Source: Halomonas sp. KG2 (GTDB taxonomy: Bacteria > Pseudomonadota > Gammaproteobacteria > Pseudomonadales > Halomonadaceae). Taken from it: a stretch of 64,000 nt of DNA. Positions within the stretch are counted from its first letter, which is position 1. Each line of letters opens with the position of its first letter. This document shows, in pieces, positions 53,793 through 63,632 of the stretch. The stretch covers positions 1,426,001 through 1,490,000 of the forward strand of contig CP098528.1 of the NCBI GenBank assembly GCA_030440445.1, given 5' to 3'. The notes below the pieces were generated by a model. The model saw only the letters and a program-made list of their open reading frames with translations, was not told where the DNA came from and did no database searches. Both the position numbers and the translations under genes were made by a program.

Positions 53793-54977
53793 ATGGTCTA
53801 CGACGTCGTCGTCATTGGTGCAGGAGCCGCTGGTTTAATGTGTGCGGCTCAAGCGGGTTACGCGGGGCGTCGTGTACTGTTAGTGGACCATGCCAACAAG
53901 GCGGGCAAGAAAATATTGATGTCGGGAGGAGGACGCTGCAATTTTACCAATCTTGCGACTACGCCTCAGAATTTTTACTCGGAAAATCCGTATTTTTGCA
54001 TTTCTGCGTTAAAGCGTTACCGTCCTGAGCATTTTGTGTCGTTGATAGAACGGCATGGTGTTGAGTATGTGGAAAAAGCCCCAGGCCAGCTCTTTTGTGC
54101 GAGCTCCGCTAAAGATATTGTTAGCGTCTTACTCACCGAGTGTGAATGGGCCGGCGTCGAGGTGTCGCTCAGCACGTCAATTTCTAGGCTGGAGCGAATG
54201 GGGGATAGCATGCGCTTAGCCACGTCGTTGGGAAGCATAGACGCAGGTACGGTAGTGATTGCGACGGGAGGACTTTCGATACCCACGATGGGAGCGACAG
54301 GGTTTGGTTATGATATTGCCCGTCAGTTTGGCTTAGATGTTCTGCCTACCCGCCCAGGCTTGGTGCCGTTTACCTTGAGCGATAGTTGGAAAGAGCGCGC
54401 AGCAGCACTTTCTGGGGTCAGTGTGCCATGCGAGGTTGGCTGCAATGGGAGGCGTTTTAAAGAGCCAATGCTATTTACTCATCGTGGCCTGTCAGGCCCA
54501 TCGATGCTGCAAATTTCCAGCGTTTGGCAACCTGGCGACACGATCACTATTAATTTACTACCAAGTGAACAGGCTGCTGACGTGTTACGTCATGCACGTC
54601 ATGCGACCCCTAAGCGTCAGCTGTCCACTTGGCTGGGAGAGCGTTTTCCAAAGCGCTTTGCCCAAGCGTTGCTAGAGTGGTACCCAGACGTCAATCTTAC
54701 CAGCCCTCTGGCTGAGTACAGTAATGATGCGCTTGATCACTGGGCTCAGCGGCTAAACCAGTGGCAGTTAAAACCGTCAGGTACAGAAGGGTGGCGAACA
54801 GCTGAGGTAACGATGGGCGGGGTAAGTACGGAAGCGATTTCATCAAAAACATTTGCAGTGAAAGACCTACCGCAGCTTAGGCTTATCGGTGAAGTGCTAG
54901 ATGTGACGGGGGAATTGGGGGGGTACAACTTTCAGTGGGCTTGGGCAAGTGGTGTTGCTTGCGGGCAGGCATGCTGA
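53793..54977 (+). CDS. BaiN/YhiN (HI0933) family FAD-dependent oxidoreductase
   Basis: 394 aa from ATG 53793, with GGGAG at 53779-53783; an upstream frame to 53736 is not family sequence. Dinucleotide-binding loop VVIGAGAAGLMCAAQAG, DHANKAGKKILMSGGGRCNFTN (family signature), VIATGGLSIPTMGATGFGYDIA, and the closing GEVLDVTGELGGYNFQWAWASG. Flavoprotein of uncertain physiological role (homologues reduce bile acids or quinone-like compounds). Confidence 0.92.
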   Translation: MVYDVVVIGAGAAGLMCAAQAGYAGRRVLLVDHANKAGKKILMSGGGRCNFTNLATTPQNFYSENPYFCISALKRYRPEHFVSLIERHGVEYVEKAPGQLFCASSAKDIVSVLLTECEWAGVEVSLSTSISRLERMGDSMRLATSLGSIDAGTVVIATGGLSIPTMGATGFGYDIARQFGLDVLPTRPGLVPFTLSDSWKERAAALSGVSVPCEVGCNGRRFKEPMLFTHRGLSGPSMLQISSVWQPGDTITINLLPSEQAADVLRHARHATPKRQLSTWLGERFPKRFAQALLEWYPDVNLTSPLAEYSNDALDHWAQRLNQWQLKPSGTEGWRTAEVTMGGVSTEAISSKTFAVKDLPQLRLIGEVLDVTGELGGYNFQWAWASGVACGQAC

Positions 54978-55078
54978 TGAGTGTAAAGAACTGGGCCGTA
55001 AACACGTAGAGCATTCAAAATTAGCGTTTATAAAAAAATGGCCCAGTGTCGTTCTCAGAAAATATCGCTAGTAACTTG

Positions 55079-55384
55079 CTAACTAGCCACTTTTGCTAGC
55101 AGCTTCAGCTTTCGTATCAACATGTAGCTAGCCAGTGCTTTTCTGCCAACCGCCATTGCGCCACCTGGATGGCGCAAAATACGCAAAGCAGCGACGCCAC
55201 CAATTACATACAAAGGTATTTTAAGGCTGCGCCAATTCTTGTCTAGCGGTGAGGCTGCCTTAGTAAGCGTATCGCTATCAACCAATATATCGATACGCTG
55301 TTGCTCTAGCTCCGCTAACAAGGCGGCTTTGCGTTCGGCTCGACTGGGAGGCTTATTGACGGTGTTGGGTTGAGTCATCCTCAT
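55079..55384 (-). CDS. YqjK-like small membrane-associated protein
   Basis: 101 aa. Polar N-terminus (KPPSRAERKAALLAELEQQRIDIL), then a hydrophobic middle (IPLYVIGGVAALRIL) and GAMAVGRKALASYMLIRKLK. Third gene of a yqjD-yqjE-yqjK-like trio. It overlaps the preceding gene's end by 32 bp. Function unknown; family linked to stationary-phase ribosome anchoring through YqjD. Confidence 0.8.
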   Translation of the reverse strand: MRMTQPNTVNKPPSRAERKAALLAELEQQRIDILVDSDTLTKAASPLDKNWRSLKIPLYVIGGVAALRILRHPGGAMAVGRKALASYMLIRKLKLLAKVAS

Positions 55385-55757
55385 TCACCTCCAACAAGGC
55401 TCGGTCAGCGGAGAGTTGTTTAAGCGTTTCTTTTAACAGCGTATGTTGCTTGGCTTGCCGAATAGCAATAACCGCTAGTAAAAAACTTAAGGCAATAAGA
55501 ACGCCTGCACTCACGCCAATCGCAGTAAGCCGATAAGTGTCCCAAAACAGTACTACTATCAATGCGGTAAGTGTCGCGACGCCTAACAACAGCAACAAAA
55601 GGCTAGCCCCTGCTAACAAAAGCAGGGTCAATAAACGAGCGCGCTCCTCTTCTAATTCTAAAACCGCCAAACGAAGTCGAGTCTCACCATTAGCGATTAA
55701 TGATTTCAGCAGACGTTTGGCGGCAGAGAAGACGCGTTGTGTTGGCCCTAAAGCCAT
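55353..55757 (-). CDS. YqjE-like phage-holin-family membrane protein
   Basis: 134 aa with two hydrophobic helices (LLTLLLLAGASLLLLLLGVATLTALIVVLFW and LTAIGVSAGVLIALSFLLAVIAI) flanked by a charged N-terminus and a Gln/Asp-rich tail. Matches the YqjE (holin superfamily III) pattern. Its ATG touches the stop codon of the DUF883 gene. Confidence 0.85.
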   Translation of the reverse strand: MALGPTQRVFSAAKRLLKSLIANGETRLRLAVLELEEERARLLTLLLLAGASLLLLLLGVATLTALIVVLFWDTYRLTAIGVSAGVLIALSFLLAVIAIRQAKQHTLLKETLKQLSADRALLEVNEDDSTQHRQ

Positions 55758-56137
55758 TAGCGACGACCGAGAAGCATACCCACCACTAGACCAGCAGCGG
55801 CACCAATACCAATACTAGCCCAGGGGTTTTCGTGCACGTAACGATCGCAGCAATCAACTTGCTGAGACAGCGTTTCACGCGTGTCTTCGTAAAGTCGTTC
55901 GCCGCGAGCTTCTAAGCGCGCTCGGGTGTCTTTCAGTCGTTTTTCTGCGCGTTCACGAAGGTCGCGCATCTCGCCACTTGCATCTTTTGACGTGGCATTC
56001 ATTAACTCTTCGACGGTTTCACTCAGGTGGCGGAGATCTTCCTTCAACTGGTCAGCACGAGCAGAGGTATCAGTATTACGTTTAGCCATGATGTCATCCT
56101 TTGACGAGTGAATATGAATAAGTGTCAACTCCAGCAT
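55757..56137 (-). CDS. DUF883 family protein (YqjD/ElaB-like)
   Basis: 126-aa tail-anchored protein. A long charged helix (DQLKEDLRHLSETVEELMNATSKDASGEMRDLRERAEKRLKD) is followed by YVHENPWASIGIGAAAGLVVGMLLGRR, the Gly-rich transmembrane anchor of the YqjD/ElaB/YgaM family. In E. coli YqjD tethers stationary-phase ribosomes to the inner membrane. Two Cys (VDCCDRY) before the anchor are unusual. An alternative start (MAKRNTDTSARAD) lies 16 codons in, at 56089, and may be the true one. Confidence 0.88.
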   Translation of the reverse strand: MLELTLIHIHSSKDDIMAKRNTDTSARADQLKEDLRHLSETVEELMNATSKDASGEMRDLRERAEKRLKDTRARLEARGERLYEDTRETLSQQVDCCDRYVHENPWASIGIGAAAGLVVGMLLGRR

Positions 56138-56169
56138 AGCAGCCGTTAATCATAAGACAACCTTAGGCG

Positions 56170-57189
56170 CTATCGGTTCAGCCCTGACGTACTGAACAGA
56201 GGGTTTAAGCTAAAGCCGATGCTGAGACGATGCACGCGATTGTTGTAGTCAATCATGCTCTCTCCGTAGCCGTAGTAGTACTGAAGATGGGCACGCACAT
56301 TGTTAAATGCAGGCCAGCTGTAGTCTATTTGAGTGCCATAGTTACCCGCGCTTGGGTTGCCACGCAGCTGCCCCGCGACCTCGTGGTTGCCATTGAGTCG
56401 TTTTGCCAGGCGGATATCGCCATAACCGACAAAGCGTTCTATGTCTGGGTTGTCATCGTCGCCGCTGGACTCAGGTACGCGCCAATGAGGAGCGAGTGAC
56501 AGTGCCCAGTCACCGCGTTGGAACGTGCTTTCCAGATAAACTCTGTTCCAACTGCGTGAAAGCGGGTCTGAACGGCCGTTAGACTGATGAATGAAGGAGA
56601 GGCGATTGCGCGTATTTACCCAGCCTAATGCGCTCCAGGCGTTATCAAAATCAATAAAAATTTCAGGTTCATAGTTAGTTTCCCGGAAGGGGGAAGAAGC
56701 ATCGGTATTATAGGCCTGCCACCAGCTGCGCTGGGTGTAGGCAAAATAGACATCGCCAATGTCGCCAAACACATCCTCTGCGAGGTTGAATTTAGCGCTA
56801 AACTGAAATTTCACTTCGACGTCGTTAGGTGGAGAGTCTGCGGAAATGCTACGAAAGTTTTCGCTGTTCTGGTTGGTGCTATAGCTAATTGGGAAAAGAT
56901 AATTAGTTCGGTGAGTCGTAATCGCAAACGGATTGCGTGACGACTCGTGCTCGAATTGGCGGCGTTCACTGAGATCCTCAAGCGCCATCTCTTCTGGGAG
57001 CAGTTTTGAGGGGGGCGTTGACTCACTTTCTGTAGGATCTTCAACCTGTTGCAGCTGTTGACGCAACTGATAAAGTTCAGTGCTGAGTGCGCGTATACGA
57101 GCCTCAATTTCCTCACGTGTCTCTGCAAAGGCGCTTTCAGTGCCTAACAAGACAATTAAACTAGCTAGCAACAGTTTTCGAATGACCAT
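56170..57189 (-). CDS. pldA: Outer-membrane phospholipase A
   Basis: 339 aa from ATG 57189 (the longer frame uses TTG). Signal peptide VIRKLLLASLIVLLGTESAFA, then a short heptad segment (EEIEARIRALSTELYQLRQQLQQ) absent in E. coli OMPLA. The OMPLA beta-barrel follows, with the catalytic His, Ser and Asn in FIHQSNGRSDPLSRSWNRVYLE. Hydrolyses misplaced outer-leaflet phospholipids; calcium-dependent dimer. The barrel ends HRLSIGFSLNPLF and then a short tail past the usual terminal aromatic. Confidence 0.92.
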   Translation of the reverse strand: MVIRKLLLASLIVLLGTESAFAETREEIEARIRALSTELYQLRQQLQQVEDPTESESTPPSKLLPEEMALEDLSERRQFEHESSRNPFAITTHRTNYLFPISYSTNQNSENFRSISADSPPNDVEVKFQFSAKFNLAEDVFGDIGDVYFAYTQRSWWQAYNTDASSPFRETNYEPEIFIDFDNAWSALGWVNTRNRLSFIHQSNGRSDPLSRSWNRVYLESTFQRGDWALSLAPHWRVPESSGDDDNPDIERFVGYGDIRLAKRLNGNHEVAGQLRGNPSAGNYGTQIDYSWPAFNNVRAHLQYYYGYGESMIDYNNRVHRLSIGFSLNPLFSTSGLNR

Positions 57190-57366
57190 CAAAATGGCTC
57201 GCAAATAAATAAAAGGCAGTTATCAGAGTCTCTTCTATACACGCTCATCGCGTAAGTCAACTCCTCCCGTTCGTCAAACGCGCTAGATTGCGTAAGAAGC
57301 CAGAACGGCTGACAATAGCAGTCTTCCTGATTGGAGTAGTATCCATGTCGATGAGGCATATCTAAC

Positions 57367-60300
57367 GTGGTCAAAAATGCACTGAAGGCACTCCTCAAGC
57401 TCTGCTTTATTTATCTATTGTTTACGACTGCTGGTGCCGTATACGCGCAGGCTGCGTTGCTTGATCAGGTCCCTTCTGAGGAGCAGCTATCTGAGCGATT
57501 AGCCGAGCTTGAGTCGCAAGAAAGCGAGCTAACCACCGAGCAAACTCAGGTCAAAGAAGCGTTGACGGCTGCGCTACAAGGCTATGAGCGCCTGCACGCG
57601 GTTGAAGAGCGCATTGAGGCATTAGAGCAACGGGTTGTCCAAGCGCCCGAAATATTGCTTCGTCTAGAGCGTGAGCTGAACGAAGCGGAGGAACAAAGCC
57701 GACAGTTGTCGGTGGATAACCTTAGTGATATGCCACTGAATCAGCTGGAAGCGCAGCAAGCAGAGGCTGTCGTGGAGCTTCAGCGGCTTCAAAGCCAATT
57801 AGCCGAAGTTAACTCCCAGCTGTTGGCCGCGCAAACACTGCCTGAGCGCGCTCAGCAAGCAATTTCAGATGCGTTACAGCGCACTGAAAGTTTACGCCGT
57901 CAGTCTGATGAGCGAGAAGCCTTGCTGGGTGATCGGCAACTATCGGCACGCCACGATGCACAGTTAATTCAGTGGCGCATTGAGCGAGCCCTTGCAGAGC
58001 AGGAAGTAAACCTTAACCAGCGTGAACTAAGTGCCAACAGTCGGCTGCGAGAGTTGGCCCAGGAGCGCCGGGAACTCATTGAGCTGCAAATAGACCAGCA
58101 GGAGCAGCAGCTTAATTTATTGCAAGGCGTCATTGATCGTCAGCGGCGGCTACAATCTGAGCAGGCAATTGCTGACGCCGCAAAGAATGATCCACTGATC
58201 GCTGAAGGGCACCCTGTGGTGCTCAATGCTCAGCAAGCGAACCAAGCACTGAGCCTTGAACTGTTGCGAACAACGGATAGAGCGAATGGCATTATACGTG
58301 AGAATATTGAAGCCCAGCGTCAGTTAGATCATGTACGGCAACTTCAGCGTAGCCTGAACGAACAAATTGATGCTATTCGTGGTAGCCAATTGTTGTCGCG
58401 TATTCTTCGAGAGCAGCGCCAGTCGTTACCGTTAGTCGCGCCAAGGCGTGATTTACAAGATGAAATTGCTGATTTGCGTCTCAAACAGTTTGATTTGATT
58501 CGGCAGCGTGATCAGTTGCGCCAAAGCGATCGCTTAGCGACCCAGCGCTTGCAGGAAGCAGGGGTTGACGTCACGCCTGGATTGGTGGACTCCCTAACAC
58601 GCCTTTATCAGTCGCGTCGTGAATTGGTAGAGCAGCTTGAGCAATCTTACGGAAGCCTGCTGAGTGCCGCTATTGAACTTCAACTTAATCAACAACAGCT
58701 ATTAGAGACGACGCGCGATTTACGGGCGACCATTGATGAACAGCTATTCTGGGTAGCTAATAGCCGTCCTCTAGATTTCAATTGGTTACGACAAATTCCC
58801 CACAACCTTCAACTGGAGTGGCGAGAAGGTGAGTGGCGGGCGGTTTTGCCCTCCCAGTGGGAAGGTTTTTCTTGGAAAATGCTGATTGGCACGCCGTTTA
58901 TTTTGCTTGGCGTGGTTCTGGTTGGGCTGCGTCGGCGAATTAAAGCACGGCTTGCGCTCATTCACTCACAAATTGGTCGACTGAAAAGTGATACTCAGCT
59001 GCATACCACCAAGGCGGTGTTGCTAAACGCTCTTCTTGCGTTGCCAGGGCCGTTGGGGTTGGCAGGTATTGGCATAGGCCTAAGTGAGGCTGAAGGCGCA
59101 CTGGCAAGTAGTGTTTCGCCAGCGCTGCTGCAACTGGCGCTTAGCTGGGCTGTCGTGGCTTGGGGCCGTCGGCTCCTCGTTCATGATGGGGTTGCTGAGC
59201 GCCATTTCACCTGGGCACCTGCTTATACAGCGCGGTTGCGTAAGCTGCTGGGTGGTTTCGGACTGGCGTTAGCGCCCGTGGTTGTTATTGCCGCGCTCTC
59301 TGGGCAAATGGAAACACCGCTGGCGTTGCGCCCAGTGGCGATAGGGCTGTTTGCCGCGGGCCTGGTGGCAATGAGCTGGTGGTTGGCACTATTAATCCTG
59401 GCCCATGTGCCATTTTTCGGAGTGCGACTCTTCCGGTTGGTGTTAGGTCTAGCGATGGCTTCAGTACCGCTAGTACTCCTTGGACTTGTGGTGTGGGGAT
59501 ATGAGTATACGGCGTTGCAGCTGGTTGCTCGCTTTGCAATCACCCTTTACCTGTTGGGCTTGTGGGTCGTCGTTGAGGCTACTGTCGTACGTAGTTTAGC
59601 CGTTGCAGCACGGCGGCTAGCTTACCGGCGTGCGCTCGCCAGGCGTCGTGCTCAAGTACAAGAGGGCGCAGAAGGTGGGCTGGAGGTCGTTGAAGAGCCA
59701 CCTTTGGATATGGAGAAAATTAACTCTCAGTCGTTACGCCTATCAAAGTTGATTTTGTTGATTGGCTTCAGTGCCCTGTTGTATCTGGTGTGGTCAGACC
59801 TGCTGGCGGTGCTGAGTTATTTAGACCAAGTGTCAATATGGGATGCACAAGAGGGGGACTTGGTCGGAGACGCACTATCGATTTCCGATGTGTTTACCTC
59901 GCTACTTGTGATTGCCATCACGTTTATTATGGCGCGTAACTTGCCTGGCTTGTTGGAAGTAATGGTGCTTTCACGCTTGTCCTTAAAGCAGGGTAGTGCT
60001 TATGCCATTAGCTCGCTGCTTTCTTATACCATTGTTGGTACTGGCGTAGTGATGGCATTGGCCACGCTGGGCGTTTCTTGGAATAAATTGCAGTGGCTGG
60101 TGGCGGCGCTGAGCGTGGGCTTAGGCTTTGGTCTTCAGGAAATATTTGCCAACTTTATTTCTGGTTTGATCATTCTGTTTGAGCGCCCAATTCGCATTGG
60201 TGACACCATCACGCTGGGTAATCTTCATGGCACGGTCAGTCGGATTCGCATCCGAGCGACTACCGTGACCGACTTTGACCGAAAAGAAATTATCATTCCG

Positions 60301-60708
60301 AACAAAACGTTTGTGACGGATCAGCTCATCAATTGGTCACTTTCGGATAACGTGACCCGCGTGGTGCTGACTTACGGTGTTGCTCATGGGTCTGATCTGC
60401 CTTTAGTGCATACATTGCTGCGCCAGGCTGCCGACGAAAATGAACGAGTGTTAGAAGACCCAGAACCTCAGGTTTTCTGCCTGAACTACGGGCCGCACAG
60501 CCTAAATTTTGAGCTGCGCATTTTCGTTAACGATTTGCTTGACCGCTTGTTTGCTGCTGACGAAGTTAACTGCCGGATCGACGAGCTGTTCCGTGAAGCG
60601 GGCGTTAGGGTGGCCTTCGAGCAGATGGACGTGTGGCTGCACCGCGACCGAGGCGAGTCAGTTAAAGTGCAGTCAGCTAACCGGCTGCCTCCTGATAACC
60701 TAAGCTAA
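57367..60708 (+). CDS. mscK: Mechanosensitive channel MscK (KefA)
   Basis: 1113 aa, same size as E. coli MscK. GTG start with signal peptide LCFIYLLFTTAGAVYAQA. A periplasmic coiled-coil region of about 450 residues comes next, then eleven or so membrane helices. The MscS core near the C-terminus includes LVAALSVGLGFGLQEIFANFISGLIILFERPIRIGDTITLGNLHGTVSRIRIRATTV and the IIPNKTFVTDQLINWS segment. Opens upon membrane tension; E. coli MscK also needs external K+. Useful for a halophile meeting osmotic downshift. Divergent from pldA. Confidence 0.94.
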   Translation: MVKNALKALLKLCFIYLLFTTAGAVYAQAALLDQVPSEEQLSERLAELESQESELTTEQTQVKEALTAALQGYERLHAVEERIEALEQRVVQAPEILLRLERELNEAEEQSRQLSVDNLSDMPLNQLEAQQAEAVVELQRLQSQLAEVNSQLLAAQTLPERAQQAISDALQRTESLRRQSDEREALLGDRQLSARHDAQLIQWRIERALAEQEVNLNQRELSANSRLRELAQERRELIELQIDQQEQQLNLLQGVIDRQRRLQSEQAIADAAKNDPLIAEGHPVVLNAQQANQALSLELLRTTDRANGIIRENIEAQRQLDHVRQLQRSLNEQIDAIRGSQLLSRILREQRQSLPLVAPRRDLQDEIADLRLKQFDLIRQRDQLRQSDRLATQRLQEAGVDVTPGLVDSLTRLYQSRRELVEQLEQSYGSLLSAAIELQLNQQQLLETTRDLRATIDEQLFWVANSRPLDFNWLRQIPHNLQLEWREGEWRAVLPSQWEGFSWKMLIGTPFILLGVVLVGLRRRIKARLALIHSQIGRLKSDTQLHTTKAVLLNALLALPGPLGLAGIGIGLSEAEGALASSVSPALLQLALSWAVVAWGRRLLVHDGVAERHFTWAPAYTARLRKLLGGFGLALAPVVVIAALSGQMETPLALRPVAIGLFAAGLVAMSWWLALLILAHVPFFGVRLFRLVLGLAMASVPLVLLGLVVWGYEYTALQLVARFAITLYLLGLWVVVEATVVRSLAVAARRLAYRRALARRRAQVQEGAEGGLEVVEEPPLDMEKINSQSLRLSKLILLIGFSALLYLVWSDLLAVLSYLDQVSIWDAQEGDLVGDALSISDVFTSLLVIAITFIMARNLPGLLEVMVLSRLSLKQGSAYAISSLLSYTIVGTGVVMALATLGVSWNKLQWLVAALSVGLGFGLQEIFANFISGLIILFERPIRIGDTITLGNLHGTVSRIRIRATTVTDFDRKEIIIPNKTFVTDQLINWSLSDNVTRVVLTYGVAHGSDLPLVHTLLRQAADENERVLEDPEPQVFCLNYGPHSLNFELRIFVNDLLDRLFAADEVNCRIDELFREAGVRVAFEQMDVWLHRDRGESVKVQSANRLPPDNLS

Positions 60709-60751
60709 TGACTAGGTTAGCATCGAGGGGCTTGTGTTTAAGTACTGGTTT

Positions 60752-61528
60752 TTAAACGCTTGGTTCTTCATGTTTGGTGGCGAACAGTAAAAACTCCCGA
60801 TTACCGTCACCACCGGTAATCGGACTTTCCTGCCAGTGGCTAATGACTAGGCCACACTCTGTGCAAGCATCGCGTATCTTTTGTTCTACCTCTGTATAGC
60901 GGCTAGCGTTACGCACAATGCCACGCTTATCCAGTGCGCCTGGTGCTAACTCAAACTGTGGCTTTACTAATGAGAGTAGTTGCCCCCCAATGGGAAGAAG
61001 GGCGGCGATCTCAGGCAAAATCAGGGTTTGCGAGATGAACGAAACGTCCATCACGGCTATATCGATAGGGTGTTTAGCCACGGCGTGTTGAAGGGCTGTC
61101 GATGATGCCATGTGACGAGCATTTAAGCCTTCAAGACACGTGACTCTCGGGTCATCACGTAAGCACTCGGCTAACTGGGTATGCCCGACTTCAACACCGA
61201 TAACATGTCGGGCGCCAAATTGAAGTGAGCAATCGGTAAAACCTCCCGTTGATTGGCCAACGTCTAACACGATGCACCCTTCCAGGCGCATGTTTAGAGC
61301 GTTAAGAACGCCCTCTAATTTTAATCCTGCACGGGAAACGTAACGTTCCTCAGGGTCTTCATCAATATGAAGTGGAGTATCCAGCGGCCATTTTTCGGAT
61401 GGTTTTACGAGTGGCGTGCCATCTTGAAGAAACACGCGACCGTTGCGAATTAATCGCTGCGCGCGTGTACGTGAACTGGCCAGCCCTTGGCTGACCAATA
61501 ATTGGTCTAATCGTGTTAGTTGAGTCAT
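60752..61528 (-). CDS. tlyA: TlyA family rRNA 2'-O-methyltransferase/hemolysin-like protein
   Basis: 258 aa from ATG 61528. N-terminal S4 RNA-binding domain (RLDQLLVSQGLASSRTRAQRLIRNGRVFL), YVSRAGLKLEGVL, then an FtsJ-like methyltransferase domain with SAM loop VLDVGQSTGGFTDCSLQFGA and VAVMDVSFISQTL-type segment. In mycobacteria TlyA methylates rRNA and determines capreomycin sensitivity. Downstream of a large unknown gene by 44 bp. Confidence 0.92.
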   Translation of the reverse strand: MTQLTRLDQLLVSQGLASSRTRAQRLIRNGRVFLQDGTPLVKPSEKWPLDTPLHIDEDPEERYVSRAGLKLEGVLNALNMRLEGCIVLDVGQSTGGFTDCSLQFGARHVIGVEVGHTQLAECLRDDPRVTCLEGLNARHMASSTALQHAVAKHPIDIAVMDVSFISQTLILPEIAALLPIGGQLLSLVKPQFELAPGALDKRGIVRNASRYTEVEQKIRDACTECGLVISHWQESPITGGDGNREFLLFATKHEEPSV

Positions 61529-61571
61529 TGTCGTCAATATGGCGGTTATTAAACGCTACTAGCGAGTCTCG

Positions 61572-63602
61572 CTACGGAGTATGTGGCCCTTTGTCTGCCT
61601 GCAGTTCGGTGGGGGATAAGCGGCTAGCTCCCCAGCTGCGATGCAGATAGCCTTTTACAGATTCAAGTTCTTCTTCCGTTACTGTGGCTAACTCGCCACG
61701 CTCCAACGGATCAAAGTGGTAAATATATAATCGAGACGTGAACTGTGCGAAGGGGAGCGAGGCTTCGCCAAAGCGTTCTCCGTTACCTGAGGTGCTAACT
61801 TTAACGCCGTCTCCCCAATCTTGGCCGCTGTCGTTATTGGGGTTGTAAAAATAGATCCTCATCACATCGTTGGGATCTAACGAAGCGCGCAAAATGGTAA
61901 TTGCATGCCAACCAATAAACCGGGCAGCACTGTCAGTGACGGCAATGCCAGCAGGCTGAGGATGAATTAGCGGTTGGTTGCCATTGTAGTAAGGGTGATA
62001 GCTGGCGTAGAAGTGACGAATAAAACTATCTACGCCGCTAAGTTGGCCGGAGGCAACATCAACGTTGATGCTAAAGCCCCGACCTGACCACCATCCGTGA
62101 AATTCTGGGTTAACCCAGCGGTGGGGATCGCCTTCGCGGCCAATGCAGCGCCTGCCCATCTCAGCGTAAATACGGTCAAGATGGGGGACAACGATCAACG
62201 AGGCTGGGTCGAGGTCCATCGGAAGCTCGGAGGCAACGCCTGAGGCGCTCTCCATTGAAGAGATTGGCTGACCCTCGAAATGCATAATGATTTCATCATC
62301 ACGCGCAGCCCAAGCCACCATTTGCAGTAGATAGTCAGGGTCGTTATAAGCCCACATAGAAAGCGCTCTCGCTGACTGGCAGGTAGGGTTGTTGCCCTGT
62401 CCTACACCCAGCGGCAGTCCTAACATGCAAAGCACACCTTCAATTAAACGTGCGCGGGGTGATGCATCTTCACCATAAGCAAGGTTCAAGCGTGCTTCTG
62501 ACCACTCTGAAAGCTTTAGATTTAGCTGCCGCCACATCGCTGGGGCAACCGGGGGTTGATAGAGAATGCCCCGCTCCAGTAGCAGTGCCAAGCCATACAC
62601 CGCTTGGGCTGTGGCGGGATAAACACCACCGCGAATCAGTGCATGCACTAGCTCGCGATAGCAGAGTAGGCAGTCGCGCCCCGTCGACGAGAGACCCAGT
62701 GCCTCTGATAGAAGGTGGTCGCCCTCTTCGAGTAAATAGCGCATCAGTATCGTGTGATAGGGCGACACCAGCCCTGTGTCATGCATTGCACGGGCGAAGC
62801 CTGTGGATTCCGCTTGCAAAGCCGCGTTATCCATACGCTCCAGTCGTTCACGGTATAGCTCAACGCCGGGGTCTTCTCGACAAGCTTGGGTCGGTCCGAA
62901 AAGTGAACTAACCAGCCTGTCTGCCCCTTGACCACTTGCTCCCAAATCAATTGCTGGATTAACTTGGCACAGCGCAATTTGGGTGATCATCTGTTTTATG
63001 GCATCAACTTGAATAGGGCGCTGTTTTAAAATGCGCCATATTTCATCAATTAGCTGATCAATAACGTGTTCGTAGCCAATTCGGTCGGCTAGGTGTTGAA
63101 ACAGTTGCCGGGGAATAGTTGCTAATCGACCCTGGGTTTCCCGCTCGGCTTCGCTAGGTGCGTTAAATAACAGCCACAGATTGATGGCCATTACTTGGGT
63201 TAAATAGTGGTGTGCATGCTCTTGGGATACCAGAGCATGTAAGTAATCACCTTTGGCGACTGCTAAAAGTCGCAGTTCACTCAGTGCCTCAATAACGACC
63301 ACATTGGCGTCAGGGCTTTTCAGAGAGAACGTAGTGAGAGTAGGTACTAGGAACTGTGGGGTTTCCCAGTCTGAACCTGCAAACACACCGGCGGATTCAA
63401 AATCCGCCGCGCGTGCTTCGAGGGCAGCGCAGCCACCCTCCTGCATCAAGATTCGGCGCGCAGTATCCATTACGCGGGGCAGTTTCGCCGGTTTAGAAAA
63501 AGCAGGCGCCTGCGAAAGCAGGCGCACCGCATCATCAAATTTGCTCAGCAATCCATTGAGCTTGCCATCTTCAGTTGAAGATGCCTCTTGATTGATCGTC
63601 AC
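61572..63602 (-). CDS. Large cytosolic protein of unknown function
   Basis: 676 aa from GTG 63602, with AGGAG five bases before it. I do not recognise a domain. Residues 1-300 look all-helical. A central part has QPPVAPAMWRQLNLKLSEWSEARLNLAYGEDASPRARLIEGVLCMLGLPLG and QGNNPTCQSARALSMWAYNDP. That GNNPTCQSARALSMW segment looks like an active-site region (a Cys after Asn-Pro-Thr, as in transglutaminase-like folds). The C-terminal third is beta-rich and aromatic (RFIGWHAITILRASLDPNDVMRIYFYNPNNDSGQDWGDGV). No signal peptide or membrane segment. Lies between tlyA and the partial gene at the window end. Confidence 0.85.
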   Translation of the reverse strand: MTINQEASSTEDGKLNGLLSKFDDAVRLLSQAPAFSKPAKLPRVMDTARRILMQEGGCAALEARAADFESAGVFAGSDWETPQFLVPTLTTFSLKSPDANVVVIEALSELRLLAVAKGDYLHALVSQEHAHHYLTQVMAINLWLLFNAPSEAERETQGRLATIPRQLFQHLADRIGYEHVIDQLIDEIWRILKQRPIQVDAIKQMITQIALCQVNPAIDLGASGQGADRLVSSLFGPTQACREDPGVELYRERLERMDNAALQAESTGFARAMHDTGLVSPYHTILMRYLLEEGDHLLSEALGLSSTGRDCLLCYRELVHALIRGGVYPATAQAVYGLALLLERGILYQPPVAPAMWRQLNLKLSEWSEARLNLAYGEDASPRARLIEGVLCMLGLPLGVGQGNNPTCQSARALSMWAYNDPDYLLQMVAWAARDDEIIMHFEGQPISSMESASGVASELPMDLDPASLIVVPHLDRIYAEMGRRCIGREGDPHRWVNPEFHGWWSGRGFSINVDVASGQLSGVDSFIRHFYASYHPYYNGNQPLIHPQPAGIAVTDSAARFIGWHAITILRASLDPNDVMRIYFYNPNNDSGQDWGDGVKVSTSGNGERFGEASLPFAQFTSRLYIYHFDPLERGELATVTEEELESVKGYLHRSWGASRLSPTELQADKGPHTP

Positions 63603-63632
63603 ATTGACTCCTTATCCCAGCCGAGGCAGGGA

